This document shows, piece by piece, positions 1-8,951 of a DNA stretch of 64,000 nucleotides. Under the pieces are notes generated by a model. The model made no database searches, was not told the origin of the DNA, and saw only the letters and a program-made list of their open reading frames with translations. Where the stretch lies: contig CAYQMF010000023.1 of assembly GCA_964418595.1 (NCBI GenBank), positions 1 through 64,000 on the forward strand, read 5' to 3'. This DNA is from CAYQMF01 sp964418595. GTDB lineage: Bacteria > Planctomycetota > UBA1135 > UBA2386. How positions within the stretch are numbered: position 1 is the first letter of the stretch; every line of letters starts with the position of its first letter. Position numbers and translations under genes: made by a program.

Positions 1-486
<486 letters not shown>

Positions 487-505
487 GCAGGCACAGGAGC
501 ACACC

Positions 506-928
506 ATGAGCGAGTTCCATCTCCGCGTCGTGACCCCCGATCGCGTGGTCTTCGACCGCAAGGTCCGCTCCGTGGTGTTCATGGGCATCGACGGCAGCTA
601 CGGCATCCTCGCCCGGCACGCGCCGCTGATGACCGCGACCCGACCCGGCATCGTCAAGATCACCCAGACCGACGGTCAGGTGGAGGAGATGCTGGTGACC
701 GAAGGCTTCGCCGAGATGCGCGACAACGTGCTCTCGATGGTCACGGAGGCCGGCGAGCGCGTCGAGGACATCGACGTGGAGCGGGCCAGGGCCGCGGAGC
801 GCAACGCGCGGGAGCGGCTCGCGGGCGAGCGCGGCAAGTCGCCGCTCACCGATCCGGCGCTGCAGCGCGCCCTGCTGCGGCAGGCGTTGTTCGCCCGGCG
901 CCGCGCCGGCACCGGCGACGTGCGCTGA
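506..928 (+). CDS. atpC: F1Fo ATP synthase subunit epsilon
   Basis: This 140-residue protein is the epsilon subunit of the F1 central stalk, which couples rotation to catalysis and can inhibit ATP hydrolysis. The N-terminal beta-sandwich is clear (FHLRVVTPDRVVFDRKV, then GSYGILARHAPLMTATRPG, the classic GxxGILPGHxP-like stretch), followed by a charged helical C-terminus rich in Arg and Ala. The start is supported by an AGGAG at about 497-501, a short distance before the ATG. It lies directly after atpD and is the last gene of the atp operon seen here; the next gene is convergent. Confidence 0.95.
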   Translation: MSEFHLRVVTPDRVVFDRKVRSVVFMGIDGSYGILARHAPLMTATRPGIVKITQTDGQVEEMLVTEGFAEMRDNVLSMVTEAGERVEDIDVERARAAERNARERLAGERGKSPLTDPALQRALLRQALFARRRAGTGDVR

Positions 929-944
929 GCGCCGGTCGCTGTGT

Positions 945-973
945 GCCTCACACCACGTGCGCCTCACACCACG
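945..973. repeat. 13-bp direct repeat, 16-bp period
   Basis: The 13-mer GCCTCACACCACG occurs at 945-957 and 961-973, between the convergent atpC and GNAT-nitrilase genes. The second copy supplies the final codons and stop of the minus-strand gene. A small slippage duplication is the simplest explanation; no function is claimed. Confidence 0.8.
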
Positions 974-2520
974 AGGTCCTGGTCGTCCTCGCGGTAGCTG
1001 ACCCGGTACAGGTCGTTGCGGCGATCGAGCCAGTTGGTCGTGGTGCCCTTGTAGCGATGGCGGCGTAGTGCCTCGATGTCGAGGTCCTGCAGCACCATCG
1101 TCTCGACGTTGGGCGTGCACTCGGCCGCGATCGCATCGCGGCTGAACGCGATGTCCGCCGGCGTGAAGATGCCCGACTGGGCGTAGTGGATGTCGGCGTT
1201 GCGGACGGACGGCAGGTTGCCGATGCAGCCCGAGAGCACCGCGTACACGTGGTTCTCGATGCAGCGGGCCATGGCGCAGTTGCGCACCCGGAGGTAGCCC
1301 ATGCGTTCGTCGGTGTTGAAGGGGACGAACAGGATCTGCGCGCCCTTCTTGGCGGCGATGCGCGTCAGCTCCGGGAACTCGACGTCGTAGCAGATCTGGA
1401 TGTTGATGCGGCCGCAGTCGGTGTCGAACACCTCGAGCTTGTGGCCACCGGTCACGCCCCACCACTTCCACTCCGCCGGGGTCACATGCAGCTTGTATTG
1501 CTTGCCGATGGTGCCATCGCGACGGAAGAGGTACGCGATGTTGTAGAGGACCCCGTTCTCGACCGCGAAGCTGCTGCCGCCGATCACGTTGACGTGGTGC
1601 CGCACGGCCAGGTCGGTGAACAGCTCCAGGTAGCGCGGCGTGAACTCGGCCAGGGCGCGCGCCGCGACGCTCGGCCGGCGGGCGTCGACCAGTGAGAGGA
1701 GCTGGGTGGTGAACAGCTCCGGGAACAGCAGGAAGTCGCACTTGTAGTCCGAGGCGGTGTCCACGAAGAACTGGCACTGCTGCTCGAACTCCTCGAACGA
1801 CTTCACCGCGCGCATCTGGTACTGGATGGTGGCCAGCCGGACCGACTGCACCGCGCGGATCGCCCGGTTCTTGAACGGCTTGTAGTCGACGTTGACCCAC
1901 TCCATGTGCGTCGCCCAGCCGCTGCTGGCCGCGTCGGCGGGGAGGTAGTCGGGGATGAGCTGCTTCAGCTCGAAGCCGTTCGAGAGCTGGGCAGTGAGGA
2001 CCTGGTCATAGAGGCTCTTGTCCTCGACCTTCTGCACGTAGTCGTGCGCGGAGAGTGTGTCCTTGTGCTTCGTGTAGCCCGGAATGCGCCCGCCGATGAC
2101 GATGCCCTTGAGGTTGCGGTCGCGCGCGAGCTGTTTGCGGGCCGCGTACAGGCGCCGCGCGAGCTTCATCCCGCGGTACTCCGGGTCGACCATGATCTCG
2201 ATCCCGTAGAGCATGTCGCCGTTGGGGGAGTGGTTGCGGATGTAGCCGGCATCCGCCACGGTCTTCCAATCGTGCCACTCGGAGTACAGGTCGTAGTCGA
2301 GGATCAGGCTCGCCGACGAAGCCACGATCTCGCCGTCGATCTCGATGCAGATCTGCCCCTCCGGGAAGTGCTCGATCTGGCTGTCGAACTGCTCGCGCTT
2401 CCACGTCAGCATCCCCGGGAAGCAGCGGAGCTGGAGCCGGCACACTGCCTCGTAGTCGGCGGCCGTGAGTGGCCGCGTGATGATCCGGGTCTCGAACTCG
2501 GCGGTGTCGATGGGCTCCAT
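964..2520 (-). CDS. Fusion of GNAT N-acetyltransferase and carbon-nitrogen hydrolase (nitrilase superfamily)
   Basis: 518 residues in two domains. Residues about 10-200 form a GNAT acyltransferase, with the acetyl-CoA loop around YRGMKLARRL (115-124). Residues about 225-515 form a nitrilase-superfamily amidase with the Glu-Lys-Cys triad visible: Glu268 in FPELF, Lys343 in QYKLHVTP and Cys377 in IQICYDVEFPEL. The arrangement is a known family in bacteria, thought to act on small amides or amines, but the substrate cannot be read from the sequence. It is transcribed leftward, 52 nt after feoB, and may be read through from the feo operon. It converges with atpC. No signal peptide, so a cytoplasmic enzyme is expected. 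Confidence 0.9.
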   Translation of the reverse strand: MEPIDTAEFETRIITRPLTAADYEAVCRLQLRCFPGMLTWKREQFDSQIEHFPEGQICIEIDGEIVASSASLILDYDLYSEWHDWKTVADAGYIRNHSPNGDMLYGIEIMVDPEYRGMKLARRLYAARKQLARDRNLKGIVIGGRIPGYTKHKDTLSAHDYVQKVEDKSLYDQVLTAQLSNGFELKQLIPDYLPADAASSGWATHMEWVNVDYKPFKNRAIRAVQSVRLATIQYQMRAVKSFEEFEQQCQFFVDTASDYKCDFLLFPELFTTQLLSLVDARRPSVAARALAEFTPRYLELFTDLAVRHHVNVIGGSSFAVENGVLYNIAYLFRRDGTIGKQYKLHVTPAEWKWWGVTGGHKLEVFDTDCGRINIQICYDVEFPELTRIAAKKGAQILFVPFNTDERMGYLRVRNCAMARCIENHVYAVLSGCIGNLPSVRNADIHYAQSGIFTPADIAFSRDAIAAECTPNVETMVLQDLDIEALRRHRYKGTTTNWLDRRNDLYRVSYREDDQDLVV

Positions 2521-2572
2521 GAGGTGCCAGGGTCGCGGATCCTCGCGGCGTGCGCAAGAGTTGGCGACGGCC

Positions 2573-4495
2573 TCACGAGGCGATCGTGTACACGAGAAAC
2601 GCCGCGAGCCACGCGACGGCGAACTGGTAGGCGAGCGTGAAGATCGGCCACCGCCACGATTTCGTCTCGCGCCGGATCGCCGCGACCGTCGACAGGCAGA
2701 GGAGCGCGTACACGTAGAACACGAGGAGCGAGAGAGCGCTCGCCGTGCTCAATAGCGGCTTGCCGGTACGTGGGTCGGGGGCGCGCAGGATCTCGGCGAG
2801 GCCGCGGACGGTGGCGTCTTCGTCGTCGTCGCCAGAGTACGCGTGGACCTGGGCGAGGGTCGAGACCATCAGCTCGCGCGCGGCGAACGAGCCGATGAGG
2901 CCGACGTTCGTGCGCCAGTCGAAGCCCAGGGGCGAGAACACCGGGTCCAGGCCGCGCCCGAGGCTCGCCGCGTAGCTCCCTTCGATGCGCGCCTGATGCT
3001 GCTGGGCCGGGGTGAGGTCCGCGGCGACCTCGGCGCGGGGGAAGTGGAGGAGGAACCACAGGGCGACGGACCCCACCAGGATCACCCGCCCCGCGTCGGT
3101 GAGGAACGCGCGCACCCGCCGCCAGGTGCGCAGGAGCACCGACCACACGGACGGCCACCGGTAGGGGGGCAGCTCCAGATGGAAGGGCAGGCTCGCGCCG
3201 CGCAGCATCCCGCGCTTGAACAGCGCGGCAAACAGCACCGCCGACACTCCGCCTAGGAGATAGAGGCCGAAGAGCGTCAGGCCCTGGAGGGTGAACCAGC
3301 CGAGCACCGGATCGGCAGGTACGACGGCACCGATGAGCAGGGCGTAGACGGGGAGGCGGGCCGAGCAGGTGGCGAAGGGCGCGACGAGGATCGTCGCCAG
3401 GCGATCGCGCGGCGAGGGGATGGAGCGCGTGGCGAGGATCCCCGGCACGGCGCAGGCGTAGCTCGACAGGAGCGCGATGAAGCAACGACCCTCGAGCCCG
3501 AGCCAGCCCATGACCCGATCGACGACGAACGCCGCTCGCGCCATGTAGCCGCTCTCCTCGAGGTAGAGGAGCATCGCGAACAGGAGGGCGATCTGCGGCA
3601 CGAACACGACGACGGCGCCGACGCCACGCACGATCCCATCCGCGAGCAGCTCCGTGAGGGCGCCCGGCGGAAGGTTGGCGAGCAGCCAGTCGGCGGTGGC
3701 GTCGAGCGCCCCCGACATGAGGTCCATCGCCGGCGCAGCCCAGGTGAAGATCGCCTGGAAGAAGGTCGCGCAGAAGAGCACGAACACCAGCAGCCCGAGC
3801 ACGGGATGCAGGAGGACGCGGTCGAGGCGGCGGGTGGCAGCGTGCGGGCCGGGAGTCTTGCGCGTCGCCTGGGCGAGGACGGCGTCGCCCCAGACGAAAC
3901 GCGCTGCCGGGTCGTCGTCGCGAGGTGCGGGGATCGCGCCCTGCTTCGCGTTGGGCTGCTTCCACTTCTCCGGGGCTCCGAGCCTGGCGGCGACGTCAGC
4001 CAGGCCGATGCCGCGGTTGCCGACGACTCCGAGCACCTGGACGCCGAGGGCACGCTGCAACTGGAACAGGTCGAGTTCGCCGCCGCGCGCTTTCAGCTCG
4101 TCGATCATCGTGAGCACGACCAGCACCGGGCGTTCGAGGCTGAGCAGCTCCGCCAGCAAGGGCAGCGAACGCGCCAGGGTCGTGGCGTCGACGATGAACA
4201 CGAGCCCATCGAGGGCGAACTCGGTGTCGACCTCGCCGCGGAGCACGCGCGTGGCGACGGCTTCGTCCTCCGCGAGGGGGGTGAGGCTGTACAGGCCGGG
4301 AAGGTCGATCACCTCGACGAGCCCATCGGCCGTGCGCACTTGACCATGCCGGCGATCGACCGTCACGCCAGGGTAGTTCCCGGTCTTGGCGCGCAGCCCG
4401 GTGAGCGCGTTGAAGATCGTGGTCTTGCCGCAGTTCGGACTGCCGACCAGGGCGATGCGCTTGCCGCGACCCTGCGCGGCGCGGTTCGCCATCAT
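2573..4495 (-). CDS. feoB: Ferrous iron transport protein B (GTPase-coupled permease)
   Basis: The start is taken at one of two consecutive ATG codons that overlap the feoA stop, giving about 640 residues. The N-terminal G domain shows G1 GSPNCGKT (about 18-25), switch region NYPGVTVDRR and G3 DLPGLYSL. The G4 motif is TMID rather than the usual NMxD. The membrane part has two Gate-type halves with the conserved FALLSSYACAVPGILATR-like and APFATCSARLPVYALLIG stretches that line the Fe(II) path. The protein is slightly short for the family because the C-terminal loop is brief, but it looks intact. It imports Fe(II) across the inner membrane with FeoA. Confidence 0.95.
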   Translation of the reverse strand: MMANRAAQGRGKRIALVGSPNCGKTTIFNALTGLRAKTGNYPGVTVDRRHGQVRTADGLVEVIDLPGLYSLTPLAEDEAVATRVLRGEVDTEFALDGLVFIVDATTLARSLPLLAELLSLERPVLVVLTMIDELKARGGELDLFQLQRALGVQVLGVVGNRGIGLADVAARLGAPEKWKQPNAKQGAIPAPRDDDPAARFVWGDAVLAQATRKTPGPHAATRRLDRVLLHPVLGLLVFVLFCATFFQAIFTWAAPAMDLMSGALDATADWLLANLPPGALTELLADGIVRGVGAVVVFVPQIALLFAMLLYLEESGYMARAAFVVDRVMGWLGLEGRCFIALLSSYACAVPGILATRSIPSPRDRLATILVAPFATCSARLPVYALLIGAVVPADPVLGWFTLQGLTLFGLYLLGGVSAVLFAALFKRGMLRGASLPFHLELPPYRWPSVWSVLLRTWRRVRAFLTDAGRVILVGSVALWFLLHFPRAEVAADLTPAQQHQARIEGSYAASLGRGLDPVFSPLGFDWRTNVGLIGSFAARELMVSTLAQVHAYSGDDDEDATVRGLAEILRAPDPRTGKPLLSTASALSLLVFYVYALLCLSTVAAIRRETKSWRWPIFTLAYQFAVAWLAAFLVYTIAS

Positions 4496-4740
4496 GGCTG
4501 CGGCTCCGCGCGCACGAGGACGCGCCGCGCGTCGCGCAGGCGCAGGCAGATCTGCGCGCCGCGTACATCGATCACGAGGGGGCCGCGGAAGGGAGCGCGG
4601 CGCGCGAAGTGGACCGGCGTGCCGGGAGCGAAGCCGATTGCGAGCAGGCGACGGCCGTGCTCGTCCATGGGGACGACGGCGGTGACCACGGCTTGGCGGA
4701 GGGCAGGAAGGTCGGCGAGAGTGAGTTGGTCGTTGGCCAC
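4492..4740 (-). CDS. feoA: Ferrous iron transport protein A (SH3-like)
   Basis: A small cytoplasmic protein of the FeoA/SH3-like fold that assists FeoB. The chosen GTG start gives 82 residues, the normal family size; it begins with ANDQLTLADLPALRQ and contains IGFAPGTPVHFARRAP followed by IDVRGAQICLRLRDA, the typical beta-barrel core. An ATG at 4830 in the same frame would add 30 residues unlike FeoA, so the start is a judgement with no strong ribosome site at either position. The TGA stop lies within the ATGATG at the feoB start, so the two genes are translationally coupled. Confidence 0.85.
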   Translation of the reverse strand: MANDQLTLADLPALRQAVVTAVVPMDEHGRRLLAIGFAPGTPVHFARRAPFRGPLVIDVRGAQICLRLRDARRVLVRAEPQP

Positions 4741-5054
4741 GGCGTTGCGACGCGATCTCAGATAGCGGAACGGAATCACCGACGCCAACCAAACCTCACG
4801 CTCCCGAGCTCCGGAGCCGGACGCGTCCATGGCAACGGCGCCTCCAAGCTCCGGTCCGATCCCTCATGCCGGGCCGCCAGCCGTGGAGCTGGTGCCTTCC
4901 GGGCCGCCGCGCTGCAAGGCGTGGCCGGCCCCAATCCTTGCAGCCACCCCTAGGGGCTTTCGGGGAATCCCGCAACTGGTAGCGTTGCGCCTTCAAGGTG
5001 GATCGCACTCGCGCGATCAGACCTCGCAAATCATCCCCCTAGGAGGCAACCAGC
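4741..5054. other. Divergent intergenic region between feoA and a secreted-protein gene
   Basis: About 314 bp that must contain the leftward feo promoter and the rightward promoter of the gene at 5055. Visible items are a 10-bp palindrome CCCCTAGGGG at 4947-4956 and a perfect AGGAGG ribosome site at 5041-5046 before the ATG at 5055. The part from 4741 to 4830 could instead be coding if feoA starts upstream. No Fur-box-like sequence could be recognised by eye. Confidence 0.6.
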
Positions 5055-6587
5055 ATGCGTTCTCTCTCGGCTCTCGCAGTCCTCAGTGCGGTCAGCGCGC
5101 TTTCGGCGCAGGCCCCCAACGTCGCCTGGGTCCGCGGCGACGTGTTCCTCGGCGTCGCGTCGGGCAACTACAAGGTCTACGACAACAACGGGGTCTTCAA
5201 GGAGACCATCAACAACGGGACGACGGGGTACACGACCGGCGGTGCGTTCGACTCGTCCGGCAACCTCTACACGACCAACTTCAGCGGCAGCGCGATCGTC
5301 AAGTTCGACGGCAACGACCCGCACGCCGTGCTGCAGTCGTTCTCGACGGCGCCTGGTGGGGCCGTGGAGTCGATCAGCTTCAACTCGACCGGCGACATGT
5401 ACGTCGGCCACGCTGGCGGCGACGGCGACGTCAAGCGCTTCACCGCGACCGGCACCCTGGTGCAGACCTTCAACGTCCAGACCGGCCCGCGCGGCAGCGA
5501 CTGGGTCGACCTCCTGGCCGACCAGAACACCGTCCTCTACACGTCGGAAGGCCGCAACATCCGCCGCTACGACGTCGCCGGCAACGCCCAGCTGCCGGAC
5601 TTCACCACCCTGCCCGGCAGCGGCGTGGCGTACGCCCTGCGCGTGCTGCCGCCCTTCGATCTGAGCGCCGGCCTGCTCGTCGCCGACACGAACGACGTCA
5701 AGCGCCTGGACAGCACGGGTGCGGTCATCCAGACCTACGACGCCACGGGTGAGAACCAGTGGTTCTCCCTCAACCTCGACCCGAACGGCACGTCGTTCTG
5801 GGCGGCCGACTTCGCGTCGTCGAACTTCTACCGCTTCAACATCGCCAGCGGCGCCGTCGAAGTCGGGCCGATCAACAGCGGCACGTCGAGCAGCACCGTC
5901 TTCGGCGTGGTCGTCAAGGGCGAGCTGACCGGTGGCAACACCCCGCCGGACTGCACGGCGCCCGTCGGCCTGCAAGTCATCGTCAACGGCGCCAACCTGC
6001 GTTTCAACGTGGGCGGCTCCGACGTGAACGCCGGTGACATCGTCACCCTGTCGGTGGTCGGCGGCCTGCCGGGCAGCGCCACGATGACCCCGGCCCTGCC
6101 GATCAGCGGCAACCCCGTGACGTCGCAGTTCAACTGGACCCCGACGATCGCCGACCTGGGCTTCCACACCGTCGTGTTCCGCGTGCGCGATCGTGGCGGT
6201 CTCGAGCACGACTGCCCCGTGCGCATCCGCGTCGACTCGGAGTGCCACCTGGCGTACAGCTTCGGCCGCGCCAGCATCCCGCTCGGCAACAACGACACGC
6301 TCCTGGTCGATCCGGCGTCGATCTTCCTGTTCGCGCCGGTGACCGATGCGGTCGTCCCGATCACGCCCATCCCCAACGACGTCGGCCTCATCGGCGTCAC
6401 GCTGTACGCCCAGGTCTCGATGACCAACCCGTGGATCTTCCCCAACGACCCGCTCAAGATGTCGAACGGTCTCAAGATCGTCATCGGCGTGGGTGACGAG
6501 TCGTACGGCACGGGCAGCGGGCTCTTCATCAAGCTGAAGGAGCCGGCCGTGCTCGGCGGCAACCTGCGCATCCGCCTGACCATGTAG
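5055..6587 (+). CDS. Secreted protein with NHL/propeller-like repeats and Ig-like domain
   Basis: 510 residues with a short signal peptide ending LSALSA before Gln-Ala-Pro. The first half (about 25-300) has repeated strands of the kind FDSSGNLYTTNFSGSAIVKFD and FNSTGDMYVGHAGGDGDVKRF, as in NHL or SMP-30-like beta-propellers. Residues about 305-400 resemble a cadherin/Ig-like putative-binding domain (NWTPTIADLGFHTVVFRVRD). The last about 100 residues are a beta module with PNDVGLIGVTLYAQ, similar to the ends of other exported proteins in this window. The start is fixed by AGGAGG 8 nt upstream. It stands alone, followed by a strong hairpin. Probably an extracellular or cell-surface protein; function unknown. 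Confidence 0.8.
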   Translation: MRSLSALAVLSAVSALSAQAPNVAWVRGDVFLGVASGNYKVYDNNGVFKETINNGTTGYTTGGAFDSSGNLYTTNFSGSAIVKFDGNDPHAVLQSFSTAPGGAVESISFNSTGDMYVGHAGGDGDVKRFTATGTLVQTFNVQTGPRGSDWVDLLADQNTVLYTSEGRNIRRYDVAGNAQLPDFTTLPGSGVAYALRVLPPFDLSAGLLVADTNDVKRLDSTGAVIQTYDATGENQWFSLNLDPNGTSFWAADFASSNFYRFNIASGAVEVGPINSGTSSSTVFGVVVKGELTGGNTPPDCTAPVGLQVIVNGANLRFNVGGSDVNAGDIVTLSVVGGLPGSATMTPALPISGNPVTSQFNWTPTIADLGFHTVVFRVRDRGGLEHDCPVRIRVDSECHLAYSFGRASIPLGNNDTLLVDPASIFLFAPVTDAVVPITPIPNDVGLIGVTLYAQVSMTNPWIFPNDPLKMSNGLKIVIGVGDESYGTGSGLFIKLKEPAVLGGNLRIRLTM

Positions 6588-6614
6588 GCGAACGCGGGTT
6601 CTTCCGTGACCGAA

Positions 6615-6647
6615 GACAGCGGCCGGGGCTTCGCCCCGGCCGCTGTC
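6615..6647. terminator. Perfect 15-bp stem, 3-nt loop hairpin between convergent genes
   Basis: Arms 6615-6629 and 6633-6647 are exact complements (GACAGCGGCCGGGGC) around the loop TTC. It starts 27 nt after the stop at 6587 and lies before the end of the convergent gene at 6675. Only a weak T run follows (GTTT), so it may act as a bidirectional terminator or an RNA-stabilising end. Confidence 0.8.
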
Positions 6648-6674
6648 GTTTCCGGAACGGTAGTTCTGGAGATC

Positions 6675-7994
6675 TCAGCGCTTGCCCGGAGGGTCGAAGG
6701 CCCCGGCCTCGAGCCGCGCGGCCTGCTCTGCGAGGAACGCGACCATCGCCTTGGGTGCCTTGAAGCCTCGCGCGTTGCCCACCGGCTCTGCCGTGCGCTT
6801 GTCGGTGAAGTGCAGGTGACGGCCGTCGGGCGTGAAGAACACGTAGGCCGGGCCGAAACGCACCTGGTAGCGCTTCCAGGTCTGCGCCACGTCGAGGTCC
6901 ATCGAGACGCGCGCGCACACGAACCCGCGGAGGGCAGCCACCACCTCCGGTGCGGGCCACGTGTACAGGTCCATCATCGCGCAGCGCTCGTCGGTCTCTT
7001 CGCCATAGACCACGAGCAGCGGCTTGCCCATCGAACGGGCGGCGGTCAGGGCGGCATCGGCGTCGAGCACCCAGAGCCACGGGATCGGCGTGTCGGAGGG
7101 AGGGGCCTTCGGGTCGAACCCCTCGCGATCGGCAAGCCCTTTCTCCTGCGCCTGGATGCTGGCGCGGTGCCCGCTCACGGCCCGCGCGTTGCGGCGCGCG
7201 AGGTACGTCGCCAGCGGCTCGTCGGCCGGTACGAAGCGCAGGGTCGCCACGCCCTCGGCATCGACGCCGACCAGGCGCAGGCGGCGGTCGCCGAGGACGC
7301 CAGTATCGGTGGCGCGGAACGACACACCTCGCCCCGCGCCGAACCGGTGCACGCGAGCGTAGTCCGCGCTGGCGAGGAAGGCGAAGTGATCGCCATCGCT
7401 GCCGTACACCCCATCGTCGTCGCAGTCCAGGATGAGGCAGGTGTGCGGGACGCCGTCGAGATCGGTCGTTCCCTCGCGATAGTCGATGTCGCCCGAGATC
7501 TCGGCGCGCACGACGCCGTCCTCGAGGCGGCGGATCTGTACTCCGAACTGCCGGCCGGTGATGTTCTGCCGCAGCGGCACCGCGAACTGCACGCGCGGCG
7601 TGTCCTGGTCCTTCGCCTTGCTGAACTGGGCAGCCACGTCGCGCACCTCGTCGTCGGCGATCCGGCCATCGCCGTCGGCGTCGATCCCGTACCGGGCGAG
7701 CCGCTCGCCCTCCGTCCACGCCACGGCCAGCCGGATCAGCTTGCCGCGCGTCGAGAACCCACCCACTACCGCGTGTGCGAGCGCGGGCGGATCGCCATCG
7801 CGCACGCCATCGGGGAGCAACGCGACCTGCAGGAGGCGGAACGTCTCGATTCCGACCTCCATGACCGGTGGGCGTTCGGCCTTGGTGATCACGCGCGTGG
7901 GCACGCGCACGTCGGGGACGAAGCCGGGTGGAGGAGTCTGGGCCGCGAGCGACCCGAGTCCCGCCACGAGGCCGAGGGAACGGAAGATCAGCAT
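6675..7994 (-). CDS. Secreted protein with thioredoxin-like C-terminal domain lacking CxxC
   Basis: 439 residues with a signal peptide (LGLVAGLGSLAA, then Gln). The middle contains an EF-hand-like loop DADGDGRIADDE near residue 105 and beta-rich repeats with DCDDDGVYGSDGDHF. The last about 120 residues look like a thioredoxin fold of the type that follows a dying-in-place alias (LTAARSMGKPLLVVYGEETDER), but the usual CxxC is replaced, leaving only one Cys in RCAMMD, so a redox role is doubtful. A TAGCAT hexamer ends 6 nt before the start codon, so the transcript may be leaderless. Function unknown; probably periplasmic or outside the cell. Confidence 0.75.
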   Translation of the reverse strand: MLIFRSLGLVAGLGSLAAQTPPPGFVPDVRVPTRVITKAERPPVMEVGIETFRLLQVALLPDGVRDGDPPALAHAVVGGFSTRGKLIRLAVAWTEGERLARYGIDADGDGRIADDEVRDVAAQFSKAKDQDTPRVQFAVPLRQNITGRQFGVQIRRLEDGVVRAEISGDIDYREGTTDLDGVPHTCLILDCDDDGVYGSDGDHFAFLASADYARVHRFGAGRGVSFRATDTGVLGDRRLRLVGVDAEGVATLRFVPADEPLATYLARRNARAVSGHRASIQAQEKGLADREGFDPKAPPSDTPIPWLWVLDADAALTAARSMGKPLLVVYGEETDERCAMMDLYTWPAPEVVAALRGFVCARVSMDLDVAQTWKRYQVRFGPAYVFFTPDGRHLHFTDKRTAEPVGNARGFKAPKAMVAFLAEQAARLEAGAFDPPGKR

Positions 7995-8003
7995 GCTGCG
8001 ATG

Positions 8004-8951
8004 CTACGCCTCGGCGACGGTCGTGCCCGCACCTGCTCCGCGGCGGCGCGGCGCCACGTTGCCGAGCTGACCGCAAGCGGCCATCACCGCACGCCCCTTC
8101 GTCACTCGGCGCCGCACCGAAAGGCCTGCGTCGCGGAGCCACCCCACGAACGCCGCCACCTCCTCGTCGCTGGGCGCACGCGTCAGAGGACGCGAGCCGG
8201 GGTTGTAGGGGATGACGTGCACCATGCAGCGGCCGAGCGGCGCGCAGAACGCCGCGACCGCCGCGGCATCCGCCGGCGCGTCGTTGATCCCCGGCATGAG
8301 GCACCAGTGGATGCCCAGACACGCATTGCGGCGCGGCCGCCACGCCACGAGCGCGGCCTGCAGCTCTGCGAGCGGGATCTGCTTGTTGACCGGCATCAGC
8401 CGTGAACGCAGCGCGTCGTCGGCTGCGTTGAGGCTGACCGCGAGGTTGAGGCGTCGCAGGCCGAGAGCACGCAGTCGAGCTAGACCGTCGATCCGACCCA
8501 CCGTGCACACGGTGAGACGATCGTGCGCCATGCCGAATCCCTTGCTGTCGGTGAGGATGCGCAGCGCGTCACACACCGACGCCACGTTGTCGAGCGGCTC
8601 GCCCATCCCCATGAACACGACGTGCGTCGGCGCCCAGCCGAGGGCCGTGCGCGCGAACTCCACCTGCCCGGCGATCTCCGCGCCCGACAGGTCGGCCAGC
8701 CGGCCCATCCGGCCGGTCTCGCAGAAGCGGCAGGCCATCGCGCAACCGACCTGCGAGCTGACGCAGATCGTCTCGCGCCCGCGCCCCATCGGGATGCGGA
8801 CGCACTCGTACTCGAGGCCGTCGCCGCGACGGAGCACCGCCTTCTCGGTCGGGCCACGCGGTCCTTCCTCCCGCAGGCGCGATGCGAGAGTCGGGGGCGC
8901 GCCGAAGAGCGTTCCGCGCCACCCGGCCGGCAGCCGCGCGCGGTCGATCAC
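8004..8951 (-). CDS. RlmN/Cfr-family radical SAM RNA methyltransferase, short form
   Basis: A 315-residue protein translated from a GTG that overlaps the stop of the upstream gene (GTGA). The radical SAM cluster motif is Cys70-x3-Cys74-x2-Cys77 in VGCAMACRFCETG. The two further cysteines that define RlmN/Cfr chemistry are present: Cys63 in TICVSSQ and the methyl-carrying Cys293 in AACGQL. GMGEPLDN, the SAM-binding motif, is also clear. RlmN methylates C2 of A2503 in 23S rRNA and A37 of some tRNAs. The N-terminal accessory domain of about 50 residues seen in E. coli RlmN is absent here, so the target may differ. It is coupled to a secreted-protein gene, which is odd for an RNA enzyme. Confidence 0.88.
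   Translation of the reverse strand: MIDRARLPAGWRGTLFGAPPTLASRLREEGPRGPTEKAVLRRGDGLEYECVRIPMGRGRETICVSSQVGCAMACRFCETGRMGRLADLSGAEIAGQVEFARTALGWAPTHVVFMGMGEPLDNVASVCDALRILTDSKGFGMAHDRLTVCTVGRIDGLARLRALGLRRLNLAVSLNAADDALRSRLMPVNKQIPLAELQAALVAWRPRRNACLGIHWCLMPGINDAPADAAAVAAFCAPLGRCMVHVIPYNPGSRPLTRAPSDEEVAAFVGWLRDAGLSVRRRVTKGRAVMAACGQLGNVAPRRRGAGAGTTVAEA

Noticed and set aside
4741..4830. 30 extra N-terminal codons for FeoA from ATG 4830
   Set aside because: FeoA proteins are about 75-85 residues and the added part has no FeoA likeness; a GTG at 4740 gives the normal length.
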